Assembly: GCA_964244065.1 (NCBI GenBank)
Contig: CAXTHH010000001.1
Span: 372,001-436,000, forward strand
Length of the DNA: 64,000 bases
Source of the DNA: JASLDZ01 sp964244065
GTDB lineage: Bacteria; Pseudomonadota; Alphaproteobacteria; Caulobacterales; Caulobacteraceae
Direction of reading: 5' to 3'
Notes under the pieces: generated by a model
The model's database searches: none
The model's input: the letters and a program-made list of their open reading frames with translations, nothing else
Told to the model about the DNA's origin: nothing
Shown: piece after piece, positions 8,254 through 18,711 of the stretch
Layout: every line of letters begins with the position of its first letter
Position numbering within the stretch: position 1 is the first letter of the stretch
Made by a program: the position numbers and the translations under genes

Positions 8254-8386
8254 GCCGCCCAACGGCCGGGCGCCGCCGACTAAGCGCAACGCGCGTGCTT
8301 TCAAGGCCTTCCCAAGGGTCCCCATCCGCATATCTAATCGGCCGTGGGGCCCCGGTCGTGGCGGGGCGCCCCCAGCGGAGTGTGGA

Positions 8387-8716
8387 ATGGCGGAACGGCG
8401 GGGAGGCGAGCGCGGGGACGGGGTCGGCTCCGTCGTCGTCACCCAGGTGAAGCCGAAGGTGCAGAAGCCTTCGCTCTACCGGGTGCTGATCCTCAACGAC
8501 GACTACACGCCCATGGAGTTCGTGGTCTACGTGCTCGAGCGCTTCTTCAACAAGTCGCGCGAGGACGCCACCCGGATCATGCTGCACGTGCACCAGCACG
8601 GCGTCGGCGTGTGCGGGCTGTTCACCTACGAAGTGGCCGAGACCAAGGTGGCGCAGGTGGTCGACACCGCGCGCCGTCATCAGCACCCGCTGCAGTGCAC
8701 CATGGAAAAAGATTGA
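8387..8716 (+). CDS. clpS: ClpS, adaptor for ClpAP
   Basis: The 109-residue adaptor delivers N-degron substrates to ClpA and blocks degradation of ssrA-tagged proteins. Family signatures: YRVLILNDDYTPMEFVV (binding pocket residues) and HVHQHGVGVCGLFTYEVAETK. The ATG at 8387 leaves a charged disordered N-terminal tail of about 25 residues, as expected for ClpS. Its stop overlaps the strong Shine-Dalgarno AAGGAGG of clpA, 14 bp ahead of the clpA start, so the pair is one operon. Confidence 0.95.
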   Translation: MAERRGGERGDGVGSVVVTQVKPKVQKPSLYRVLILNDDYTPMEFVVYVLERFFNKSREDATRIMLHVHQHGVGVCGLFTYEVAETKVAQVVDTARRHQHPLQCTMEKD

Positions 8717-8730
8717 AGGAGGTCGCGCCC

Positions 8731-11088
<2,358 letters not shown>

Positions 11089-11103
11089 CCGTCGTAGGGC
11101 CGC

Positions 11104-11124
11104 CTCCGCCGCGATCCGGCGGAG
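11104..11124. terminator. Hairpin between clpA and the SDR gene
   Basis: Arms CTCCGCCG and CGGCGGAG with a 5-nt loop lie in the 55-bp gap between the convergent clpA and SDR genes. No T-run follows, so this is a weak candidate. Confidence 0.4.
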
Positions 11125-11143
11125 CGCGCGCCCGTGCGAGACG

Positions 11144-11902
11144 TCAGCGTACGTAGCTGCCGGCGTTCACGTCCACGGTCGTTCCGGTCGCATGGTCGGC
11201 CAGGCCGCTGGCCAGGAACACCACGGTCGGGGCCACGTCGTCCGGCTCGGTCAGCGTCGGCAGGGCCAGGTCGCGGGTGGCGAAGTCCTCGCCGTAGCGG
11301 TCGATGAAGTCCTGCGCCATCTCGGTGCGGGTGAAGCCCGGGGCGACGCCGAACGCCTTGATTCCGTCGCGCCCCAGGCCGCGGGCCACCGACTTGGTCA
11401 GGGCGACGAGCCCGCCCTTGCTGGCGGCGTAGGCCAGGTACTCGGGCGTGTCGCCGCGGAAGGCCGCGCGGCTGGAGACCGTCACGATCCGTCCGCCCCC
11501 GTGCTCGCGGAAGTGGGACGCGGCCGCGCGGATCAGGGCGGCGGCGCTCGTCAGGTTCACCGCCATCGTGCGCTCCCAGTCGGCGAGCCAGGCCTCGTCG
11601 GCGCCGTCCAGCGGGGAGGCGAGGGCGACGCCGGCGTTGCAGACCAGCACGTCCACCCGGCCGGCCAGGGCCACCGCCTCGCGCCAGAGGACGCCGGCCG
11701 CGCGCGGGTCGGCCAGGTCCGCGCCGAGCGCGGCGGCCCCGCCGCCGAGCCCGGCCGCCAGCGCCTCCGCCCGGTCGCGTCCGGAGCCGTAGTGCACCAG
11801 CACGCGGGCGCCGGCCTCGGCGAAGCGGCGTGAGATCGCCGCGCCGATGCCCCGGGCGCCTCCGGTGACGAGCACGGCCTGGCCGGAGAGATCGATGCGC
11901 AT
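11144..11902 (-). CDS. Short-chain dehydrogenase/reductase
   Basis: A 252-residue classical SDR: NAD(P)-binding TGGARGIG at 14-21, NAG motif (VLVCNAGVALA), catalytic Ser in TVSSRAAF and the YLAYAASK Tyr-Lys pair, and a PGFTRTEM segment after it. The ATG at 11,902 precedes the Rossmann strand by about 10 residues as usual. It resembles FabG-like 3-oxoacyl reductases, but the substrate cannot be read from sequence. It is divergent from the DUF969 operon with about 45 bp between starts, so shared control is plausible. Confidence 0.85.
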   Translation of the reverse strand: MRIDLSGQAVLVTGGARGIGAAISRRFAEAGARVLVHYGSGRDRAEALAAGLGGGAAALGADLADPRAAGVLWREAVALAGRVDVLVCNAGVALASPLDGADEAWLADWERTMAVNLTSAAALIRAAASHFREHGGGRIVTVSSRAAFRGDTPEYLAYAASKGGLVALTKSVARGLGRDGIKAFGVAPGFTRTEMAQDFIDRYGEDFATRDLALPTLTEPDDVAPTVVFLASGLADHATGTTVDVNAGSYVR

Positions 11903-11947
11903 GCCGCTCCGTAGCGCGGCGGGGCGAAGCGGGCGAGGATGTCGGCC

Positions 11948-12619
11948 ATGGGTCCTGCGAGTCTCTGGCCGCTGATCGGGGTGGCCGTGCTGGTCGCCGG
12001 CTTCGCGCTGCGCCTGAACCCGCTCGCCGCGGTGGTGGCCGCCGCCTACGCCGCGGGCCTGGCGGGCGGCATGACGCCGGTCGGCGTCACCGAGGCCCTG
12101 GGCAAGGCGTTCCTGGACAATCGCTTCGTGGCGGCCGTCTGGCTGGTGCTGCCGGTGATCGGCCTTCTGGAGCGGGCCGGGCTGCAGGCCAGGGCGCGGG
12201 CGCTGGTGGCGCGGGTGCGGGCGGCGAGCGCCGGGCGGCTGCTGCTGGCCTACTTCGTCGTCCGCCAGGTCTCCGCGGCGCTGGGGCTGACCGCGCTCGG
12301 CGGCCACGCGCAGATGGTCCGCCCGCTGGTCGCCCCCATGGCCGAGGCGGCGGAGGCCACGCGCGAGGGGCGGGAGCCGACGTCCGAACGCCGCGACCAC
12401 CTGCGGGCGCACGCCGCCGGAGCGGACAACGTGGCCGTCTTCTTCGGCGAGGACGTATTCGTCGCCATGTCGAGCGTCCTCCTGATCCGCGGCGTGCTGC
12501 AGGCGGGCGGGGTGGAGGTGGCGCCGCTCTCGCTCAGCGCCTGGGCGCTGCCCACGGCCGCGGCGGCGCTGCTGATCCACGGCGTGCGCCTGCTCCGGCT
12601 GGACCGGCCGCGGCCGTGA
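11948..12619 (+). CDS. DUF969 membrane protein (putative permease subunit)
   Basis: About 223 residues with five or so hydrophobic segments and the DUF969 pattern (WPLIGVAVLVAGFALRLNPL near the N-terminus, an internal GADNVAVFFGEDVFVA loop). DUF969 and DUF979 are nearly always adjacent and are thought to form one transporter; in Firmicutes I recall the pair near pyrrolidone-carboxylate (5-oxoproline) genes. I chose ATG 11,948 over 11,939 because GCGAGGA sits 8 bp before it. The GTG of the DUF979 gene overlaps its stop by 4 bp. Confidence 0.75.
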   Translation: MGPASLWPLIGVAVLVAGFALRLNPLAAVVAAAYAAGLAGGMTPVGVTEALGKAFLDNRFVAAVWLVLPVIGLLERAGLQARARALVARVRAASAGRLLLAYFVVRQVSAALGLTALGGHAQMVRPLVAPMAEAAEATREGREPTSERRDHLRAHAAGADNVAVFFGEDVFVAMSSVLLIRGVLQAGGVEVAPLSLSAWALPTAAAALLIHGVRLLRLDRPRP

Positions 12620-13557
12620 TCGGTCTGCCCTTCGTCTACGCCCTGCTAGGGCTGCTGTTCGCGGGCGTGGCGGTGCTCTCGGCGCGCGACCTGTCCAACG
12701 CGAGGCGTTGGCGCAACGCGGCGTTCTGGGGGCTGCTCGCCGCGGCCTTCCTGCTGGGCGACCGCATGGGCGCGCTTGGAGCCGGGCTGCTGGTGCTCGT
12801 GCTGGCGGGGCTGGCGACGGCCGGGCTGGGGCGAGCCGCGCCGCCGGCCGCTGGATCCGGGCGCGCGGTCCGGGGCGGCGCGGCGCTGTTCCTGCCGGCG
12901 CTAGCCGTGCCCGTCGTGGCGCTCGCGGGGTCGCTGCTGCTGAAGGGCGCGAGCGTCGCCGGCCGGCCGCTGGTCGACGCCAAGCAGGTGACGGTGGTCA
13001 GCCTCGCCCTCGGCGTGCTGGCCGCGCTGGCCCTGCTCTGGCCCCTGGTGCGTCCGCGTCCGGCCGAGCCGGTGGACGCGGCGCGCGGCCTGCTGGACCA
13101 GATCGGCTGGGCGGCCGTGCTGCCGCAGATGCTGGCGGCCCTGGGCGCGGTGTTCGCCGCCGCCGGCGTCGGACGCGCCGTGGGCGAGGTGTTCGGAGCG
13201 TGGCTGCCGCTGACGACGCCCCTCGCGGCCGTCTGCGCCTACACGGCCGGCATGGCGGCGTTCACGGTGGTGATGGGCAACGCCTTCGCGGCCTTTCCGG
13301 TGATGACCGCGGCGGTGGGCCTGCCGCTGCTGGTCGGGCGCTTCCATGGCGACCCGGCGGTGGTCGGGGCCCTCGGCATGCTCAGCGGCTTCTGCGGCAC
13401 GCTGGTCAGCCCGCTGGCGGCCAACTTCAACATCGTGCCCGTGGCGCTGCTCGGCCTGCCGGACCGCTGGGCGGTGATCCGGGTGCAGGCGCCCACCGCG
13501 GGGTTGCTGCTGATCGTGAACACCGCGCTGATGTATCTGCTGGCCTTCCCGCGCTAA
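12616..13557 (+). CDS. DUF979 membrane protein (putative permease subunit)
   Basis: A 313-residue integral membrane protein with about nine hydrophobic segments. DUF979 features include the middle stretch ending LLDQIGWAAVLPQMLAALG and a late MLSGFCGTLVSPLAANFNIVP region rich in small residues, which resembles transporter hairpins. The GTG start overlaps the DUF969 stop (GTGA), so the two are translationally coupled. With DUF969 it probably makes one inner-membrane carrier; the kynureninase gene downstream hints at an aromatic or amino-acid-like substrate, which is inference. Confidence 0.75.
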   Translation: MIGLPFVYALLGLLFAGVAVLSARDLSNARRWRNAAFWGLLAAAFLLGDRMGALGAGLLVLVLAGLATAGLGRAAPPAAGSGRAVRGGAALFLPALAVPVVALAGSLLLKGASVAGRPLVDAKQVTVVSLALGVLAALALLWPLVRPRPAEPVDAARGLLDQIGWAAVLPQMLAALGAVFAAAGVGRAVGEVFGAWLPLTTPLAAVCAYTAGMAAFTVVMGNAFAAFPVMTAAVGLPLLVGRFHGDPAVVGALGMLSGFCGTLVSPLAANFNIVPVALLGLPDRWAVIRVQAPTAGLLLIVNTALMYLLAFPR

Positions 13558-13567
13558 GCGTCGGCGC

Positions 13568-14584
13568 ATGACGACCGTGCTCACCCTAGAGCTGGGCGAG
13601 ACCCTCGCCCGCGCAGCGCTGGGCCACGTGGGGCGGGAGTTCCCCCACAAGCTCGACCACGTGCTGGACGGCCCGGCCGACGCGCGCACGCCCCGCGAGC
13701 TGCACCCGATCTTCTTCGGCTCGTTCGACTGGCACAGCTGCGTGCACGGCTGGTGGACGCTGGCGCGGCTGGCCCGCCGCCTGCCCGACACGCCGCCGGC
13801 CGCCGAGATCGAGCGGCGGCTGGACGAGGCCTTCACCGAAGCCAACGTGGCGGGCGAGCTGGCCTACCTCGCCCGCCCGAGCAGCAGAGGCTTCGAGCGC
13901 CCCTACGGCTGGGCCTGGCTGCTGAAGCTGCACGAGGAGCTCGGGCTGCGGTTCGATGCGGCCGGGCGGCGGCGCGCGGAGGCGCTGCGTCCGCTGGCCG
14001 AGGCCTTCGCCGCCCGCTTCCGCGCCTTCCTGCCGCTGGCCGACTACCCGGTCCGGACCGGTGCGCACCTGAACACGAGCTTCGCCCTGCGGCTGGCGCT
14101 CGACTGGGCGCGCGCGCAGGGCGACGAGGCGCTGTGCGAGCTCGCCTGCGGCCGGCTGGTCGCCTGGCACGGGCAGGATCGCGCCGCCCAGGCCTGGGAG
14201 CCGGACGGGGACGCCTTCCTCTCGCCCACGCTGATGGAGGCGGCCGCCCTCCGCGCGGCGCTGAGCCCGGAGGGCTTCCGCATGTGGTTGGCGGAGTTCC
14301 TGCCCGACGCCGCCCGAAGCGCCCCGGCGACCCTGTTCGTCCCCGCCCGGGTCAGCGACCGCAGCGACGGCAAGATCGCGCACCTGGACGGGCTGAACCT
14401 CTCCCGCGCCTGGTGCTGGCGCGAGATCGCCGCGGGGCTGGAGGGCGACGACCCCGTGCGGGCGACGGCGCTCGCCGCGGCCGAGGACCACCTCGCCGCC
14501 AGCCTGCCGCACGTGACGGGCGACTACATGGGCGAGCACTGGCTGGCGTCGTTCGCGCTGCTGGCGCTGGAGGCCGCGCCGTGA
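13568..14584 (+). CDS. DUF2891 family protein
   Basis: A 338-residue soluble protein of the DUF2891 family: HPIFFGSFDWHSCVHGWW near residues 47-64, ERPYGWAWLLKL in the middle, and the end DYMGEHWLASFALLAL. The conserved His, Trp and Asp residues and the all-helical look resemble alpha/alpha-barrel enzymes. The reaction is unknown. It starts 10 bp after the DUF979 stop and its own stop overlaps the kynureninase GTG by 4 bp, so it belongs to the same operon. Confidence 0.75.
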   Translation: MTTVLTLELGETLARAALGHVGREFPHKLDHVLDGPADARTPRELHPIFFGSFDWHSCVHGWWTLARLARRLPDTPPAAEIERRLDEAFTEANVAGELAYLARPSSRGFERPYGWAWLLKLHEELGLRFDAAGRRRAEALRPLAEAFAARFRAFLPLADYPVRTGAHLNTSFALRLALDWARAQGDEALCELACGRLVAWHGQDRAAQAWEPDGDAFLSPTLMEAAALRAALSPEGFRMWLAEFLPDAARSAPATLFVPARVSDRSDGKIAHLDGLNLSRAWCWREIAAGLEGDDPVRATALAAAEDHLAASLPHVTGDYMGEHWLASFALLALEAAP

Positions 14585-15813
14585 TCCCGGCTTCCCGTGC
14601 GGAATGCGAGGCGCTGGACGCGGCGGACCCGCTCGCCTTCGCCCGGGAGCGCTTCGACCTGCCCCCCGGCGTCACCTACCTGGACGGCAACTCCCTGGGC
14701 GTGCTCCCCCGCGCCACCGCCGCCCGGCTGGCGGACACGGCGGAGCGGGAGTGGGGGCGGGGGCTGATCGGCAGCTGGAACACCGCCGGCTGGTTCGACG
14801 CGCCGGCCCGCGTGGGCGCCCGGATCGCGCCGCTGGTGGGGGCCGATCCGGAGGGCGTGATCGTCGCCGACACCACCTCGGCCAACGTGTTCAAGCTGGC
14901 GTCCGCCGCCCTGCGGCTGCGGCCCGAGCGGCGCGTGATCCTGGCCGACGCCGGCGAGTTCCCCACCGACCTCTACATGCTCCAGGGCCTGGCCGAGCTG
15001 GTCGGCGCGGAGCTGCGGGCGCGGCCGATCGCCGAGCTCGGCGCCGAGCTGGACAGGGGCGAGGCGGCGCTCCTGGTGCTGAGCCACGTCAGCTACACAC
15101 GCGGCGACCTGCGCGACATGCGCGCGTGGACGGCGCGGGCGCACGCCGCGGGCGCGCTCACGCTCTGGGACCTGAGCCACAGCGCGGGTGCGGTCGCAGT
15201 GGCGCTGGAGGCGTCCGGGGCCGACTTCGCCGTCGGCTGCGGCTACAAGTTCCTGAACGGCGGCCCGGGCGCGCCCGCCTTTCTCTACGTGGCGCCGCGC
15301 TGGCGCGAGCGGGCGGCCTCGCCGCTCGCGGGCTGGATGGGGCACGCCGAGCCCTTCGCCTTCGCGGGCGACTACGCGCCTGCCGCCGGCATGCGCCGCT
15401 GGCTGTGCGGCACCCCGCCGGTTCTCGGCATGGCCGCGCTGGAGGAGGGGGTGCGCACCTTCGACGGGGTGGATATGGAGGCGGTGTCGGCCAAGTCGCG
15501 CGTCCTCTCCGAGCTGTTCCTGGCGCGGGTGGAGGCCGGGGCCCCGGGCACCTTCCGCATCGATCCGCCGCCCGCCGAGGCTCGGGGGTCGCACGTGGTT
15601 CTCGGACATCCCGACGCCTACCCGCTCGTGCAGGCGCTGATCGAGGCGGGGGTGGTGGGCGACTTCCGCCGGCCCGACTGGCTGCGCTTCGGCTTCACGC
15701 CCCTGTACCTGTCCCATGTCGAGGTGTGGGACGCGGCGGAGACGGTGGTGCGCGTGCTCGCCGAGGGTCGCTGGCGCGAGCCGCGCTTCGCCGTGCGCGC
15801 CGCCGTCACCTGA
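14581..15813 (+). CDS. kynU: Kynureninase (PLP-dependent)
   Basis: Kynureninase cleaves L-kynurenine to anthranilate and L-alanine in tryptophan degradation. The 410-residue chain has the family N-terminus VTYLDGNSLGVLPR, WGRGLIGSWNTAGWFD, the PLP-site segment VGCGYKFLNGGPGAPAFLY with the Schiff-base Lys, and late GWMGHAEPF and SHVVLGHPDAYPLVQALI. It begins with GTG overlapping the DUF2891 stop. No tryptophan dioxygenase or formamidase is in the window, so it may serve a local catabolic route fed by the DUF969/979 carrier; that link is inference. Confidence 0.9.
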   Translation: MIPASRAECEALDAADPLAFARERFDLPPGVTYLDGNSLGVLPRATAARLADTAEREWGRGLIGSWNTAGWFDAPARVGARIAPLVGADPEGVIVADTTSANVFKLASAALRLRPERRVILADAGEFPTDLYMLQGLAELVGAELRARPIAELGAELDRGEAALLVLSHVSYTRGDLRDMRAWTARAHAAGALTLWDLSHSAGAVAVALEASGADFAVGCGYKFLNGGPGAPAFLYVAPRWRERAASPLAGWMGHAEPFAFAGDYAPAAGMRRWLCGTPPVLGMAALEEGVRTFDGVDMEAVSAKSRVLSELFLARVEAGAPGTFRIDPPPAEARGSHVVLGHPDAYPLVQALIEAGVVGDFRRPDWLRFGFTPLYLSHVEVWDAAETVVRVLAEGRWREPRFAVRAAVT

Positions 15814-15827
15814 AGGAGAACCGCCCG

Positions 15828-16100
15828 ATGCAGCCGCTGTACGTGCAGATCAAGTGCGAGCTGGGCCGCGCCTACGAGGTGGCTGCCGCGATCGTGGACG
15901 GGCTGGAGGAGACCAGCGAGGTCTACACCACCAGCGGCTCCTACGACCTCCTGGCCAAGTTCTACATCCCGGAGGGCGAGAGCCCGGGCAAGTTCGTCAA
16001 CGACAAGCTGCATCGGGTGCCCGGCATCCGCGACACCCACACCATCCTGGCCTTCCGCCTGTTCGGCGGCCGCAGCGGGCCGACGCTGGACGAGGGGTAG
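15828..16100 (+). CDS. Stand-alone Lrp/AsnC ligand-binding (RAM) domain protein
   Basis: A 90-residue protein that is only the C-terminal RAM domain of Lrp/AsnC regulators, without a helix-turn-helix. The fold signature is seen in YVQIKCELGRAYEVAAAI, YTTSGSYDLLAKFYI and VPGIRDTHTILAFRLF. RAM domains bind amino acids and form rings; solo versions may modulate full-length Lrp proteins. AAGGAG lies 10 bp upstream of the ATG. It ends the DUF969-DUF979-DUF2891-kynU operon, which fits an amino-acid sensor. Confidence 0.85.
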   Translation: MQPLYVQIKCELGRAYEVAAAIVDGLEETSEVYTTSGSYDLLAKFYIPEGESPGKFVNDKLHRVPGIRDTHTILAFRLFGGRSGPTLDEG

Positions 16101-16110
16101 ACGTCTCGTT

Positions 16111-16260
16111 CTCCCCCAATCGTGGGGGAGTACCGGCGAAGCCGGGGAGGGGGCCGGCCGGCCCAGCCGGGCGGAACGCGGGCAGACGCGTTTTCCGCGC
16201 TGTCGCGCGGCCCCTCCGTCGGCTTCGCCGCCACCTCCCCATCTGCGATGAGGAGGAACA
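16111..16260. repeat. Intergenic paired-hairpin repeat, copy 2
   Basis: This copy opens with arms CTCCCCCA/TGGGGGAG, contains the shared core GCCGGCCGGC and CAGCCGGGCGGAA, and ends CTCCCCATCTGCGAT then GAGGAGGAACA, like copy 1 at 2075-2170. It carries about 55 extra bases in the middle. It abuts the stop codon of the convergent ABC permease gene. Confidence 0.65.
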
Positions 16261-17808
16261 TCAAGCCAGCGCCGGGCGGTAGATCGTCGGCCGCCGCACG
16301 ATCCACAGCACGCCGGCGATCAGCACCGGCGGGATCACCGCCCAGGGCAGGCCGAAGGCGCCCAGCATGGCCGTACCGGCCCAGCCGAACAGCACCAGCA
16401 TCTCCAGAAAGCCCATCAGCCCGCCGCCGGAGCGCTGGCGGCGCATCATCTGCCTGCGGTCCGCGGGCTTGGCGTACCAGACGTTGAGCAGGCCCACGCT
16501 GGCCCAGGCGCACACCCCGCACACCAGCGCGGACAGCCCCGCCAGCGGCGCGACGTAGGCCAAGAGCGCGATCGGCAGGGCGGCGAGGACCGCCACCGGC
16601 CCCAGCGCCACCAGCAGCTTGGCGCGCACCACCTCCGGCCCCTGGATCGGGGCGGAGATGATCAGCTCGGGCGAGTCCTCCGCCGAGACCACCACCCACG
16701 CCAGGTTGCCCGCCAGCTGGCCGGTGAGGAATACAATCGGCCCCGCCGCCGCCGCGGCCAGCTCGCCCTTGAGCGCCCGCAGCACGATGAAGCCCAGCGG
16801 GATGAACCAAAGCATCTGGAGCAGCATCTGCGACAGCAGCCAGGGGTCGCGGATCAGGAGCCGCCAGTCCTTGCGCGCCAGGGTGCGCAGAGGGCCGCCG
16901 GCGAAGCGCAGCTTGTCCGCCGCGGCCGCGCGCCGCCGGGTGGGACCGGAGCCGGACACCGACACGCCCGCCGCCGCCGCCGCGTCGGCCCCGAAGCGCC
17001 GGCCGGTGGAGGCGGTCACCAGGTAGAAGGCGGCCACGCAGATCAGCGTCACGGCCAGCAGCGGCAGGGGCTCCCCCAGGATCGCCCGGGCCGGCCAGCT
17101 GTAGAGCGCGTTCCGGTCGAAGCTCGTATGCTGCAGGTCGCCGCCGAGCCGCTCGGTCAGCGCGCGCCACTGGTCGCGCCCCAGCACGTTGCGCGCTTGG
17201 CCCGCCAGGAAGGCGCTGGCGCCGATCAGGGCGGCGAGCACCTGCGCCACCATCCGCGTGCGCTTGGGCCCCAGCACGCGGAACAGCGCCATGGCCAGGG
17301 CCAGCCCCGCTGCGGTGGCCAGGAGCGCGAGATCGGCGACCACCACGTAGACCGCCAGCCACTTGAAGTCGCCGCGCAGGGCCAGCGGGATCAGCAGCGC
17401 CGAGGCGAGCAGCAGGTACAGCAGCGACGAGGTCACCGCGATGCCGAGCGCTCGCACCGTGAGCACCCGCCCGGGCGGCAGCGGGGAGGACAGCAAGAGG
17501 TCCAGGTCGTTGCGCTCGAAGAAGGCCTGGGTCGCCAGCGTCAGCGCCTGCGCCAGCATCAGCGTGAACAGGGCGGCCTCGGCCACCTCCAGCCCGAGCA
17601 GCAGCAGCGGGTGGCGCGGCAGGTCGCGGCCCGCGATCACGCCCGACAGCATCCAGCCGCCGAAGAAGGCGAAGCCCACCAGCACCGTCAGCCCGATGAT
17701 CAGCCGGATCGGCCGCGACTGCCCCTTGCGCAGGGCGAAGTTGCGATAGGCGACGCGAACCTCGTGCACCAGGAGCCAGGGGATCGACCCTGGCGGGAAG
17801 AATCGCAT
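16261..17808 (-). CDS. ABC-2 type exporter, membrane subunit
   Basis: A 515-residue polytopic protein with about twelve hydrophobic segments. A cytoplasmic N-terminus (LLVHEVRVAYRNFALRKGQ) precedes the first helix, FFERNDLDLLLSSPLPPGRVL is the usual coupling region, and a second half starts near LRTLARKDWRLLIRDPWLLSQML. The duplicated layout fits two fused six-helix units. Its ATG touches the ATPase stop codon (TGATG), so both are one transcript and one transporter. The exported substrate is unknown. Confidence 0.8.
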   Translation of the reverse strand: MRFFPPGSIPWLLVHEVRVAYRNFALRKGQSRPIRLIIGLTVLVGFAFFGGWMLSGVIAGRDLPRHPLLLLGLEVAEAALFTLMLAQALTLATQAFFERNDLDLLLSSPLPPGRVLTVRALGIAVTSSLLYLLLASALLIPLALRGDFKWLAVYVVVADLALLATAAGLALAMALFRVLGPKRTRMVAQVLAALIGASAFLAGQARNVLGRDQWRALTERLGGDLQHTSFDRNALYSWPARAILGEPLPLLAVTLICVAAFYLVTASTGRRFGADAAAAAGVSVSGSGPTRRRAAAADKLRFAGGPLRTLARKDWRLLIRDPWLLSQMLLQMLWFIPLGFIVLRALKGELAAAAAGPIVFLTGQLAGNLAWVVVSAEDSPELIISAPIQGPEVVRAKLLVALGPVAVLAALPIALLAYVAPLAGLSALVCGVCAWASVGLLNVWYAKPADRRQMMRRQRSGGGLMGFLEMLVLFGWAGTAMLGAFGLPWAVIPPVLIAGVLWIVRRPTIYRPALA

Positions 17809-18584
17809 CACGCCGCGGCCTCCTCGCCCGCGGGGTGGGCGACCAGCTGCAAGAACAGGTCCTCCAGCGTGGCGCCCTGGCGGCCGGCGCGGCCGCGGAG
17901 TTCGTCGAGCGTGCCCTCGGCGCGCAGCTTGCCGGCCTGGATCACGCCGATGCGGTTGGCCATCCGCTCCGCCACCTCGAGGATGTGCGTGGTCAGGATC
18001 ACCGTGGCCCCGCCGCGCACGCGCTCGGTCAGCAGGTCCTTCACCTGGCGGGCGGCGGCGGCGTCCAGGCCCGTCAGCGGCTCGTCGAGGATCAGGAGGC
18101 GCGGGTCGTGGATCAGCGCGCCCGCCAGCACCGTCTTCTGCTTCATGCCGCGGCTGAAGCCCTCGCAGCGCTCGCCGCGCTTGTCCCACAGGTCGAGCCA
18201 CTCCAGCAGCTCCTGGGCGCGGCGGCGCGCGGCGGCGCTCTCCACGCCCCACAGGCCGGCGACGAACTCCAGGTACTCGAGCGCGGTGAGCTTGTCATAG
18301 AGCAGGGGCTCGTCGGGCAGCCAGGCGATCAGGCGCTTGGCCGACACCGAGTCCGCCAGGGCGTCCACGCCGAACACGCGGATGGAGCCGCCGTCGGGCT
18401 TGAGCAGGCCGGTGACCATGCGCAGCGTGGTGGTCTTGCCCGCGCCGTTCGGGCCGAGCAGCGCGTAGAGCTCGCCCGCGCGGACGGTCAGGTCGAGATC
18501 GTCCACCGCCGGCCGATTGTAGGTCTTGCGCAAGGCCCGCAGCTGCAGCGCGTCGGCTCCCGACGTCGCGCTTCCTTCCGTCAT
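17808..18584 (-). CDS. ABC exporter, ATP-binding subunit
   Basis: A 258-residue ABC-2 family ATPase: Walker A GPNGAGKT at 44-51, an AWLPDEPLLYDKLTALEYL segment after the Q-loop position, signature FSRGMKQK, Walker B LLILDEPLTGLD and an ILTTHILE switch His. The signature is the FS-x-GM-x-Q form typical of ABC-2 exporters rather than LSGGQ. The ATG at 18,584 starts the usual short N-terminus. It drives the permease encoded immediately downstream. Confidence 0.9.
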   Translation of the reverse strand: MTEGSATSGADALQLRALRKTYNRPAVDDLDLTVRAGELYALLGPNGAGKTTTLRMVTGLLKPDGGSIRVFGVDALADSVSAKRLIAWLPDEPLLYDKLTALEYLEFVAGLWGVESAAARRRAQELLEWLDLWDKRGERCEGFSRGMKQKTVLAGALIHDPRLLILDEPLTGLDAAAARQVKDLLTERVRGGATVILTTHILEVAERMANRIGVIQAGKLRAEGTLDELRGRAGRQGATLEDLFLQLVAHPAGEEAAA

Positions 18585-18711
18585 CGTCACGCACCCCCGA
18601 CTCCCCGCGACCGGGCGGGGGCGCGGCACACAATCACGAGCCCGCGCATCCGTCGACGTGCAGGCGCGTGACCGGCTTGCGGCGAACGGGCGCGGGCGGC
18701 AAGGGTGCGGC

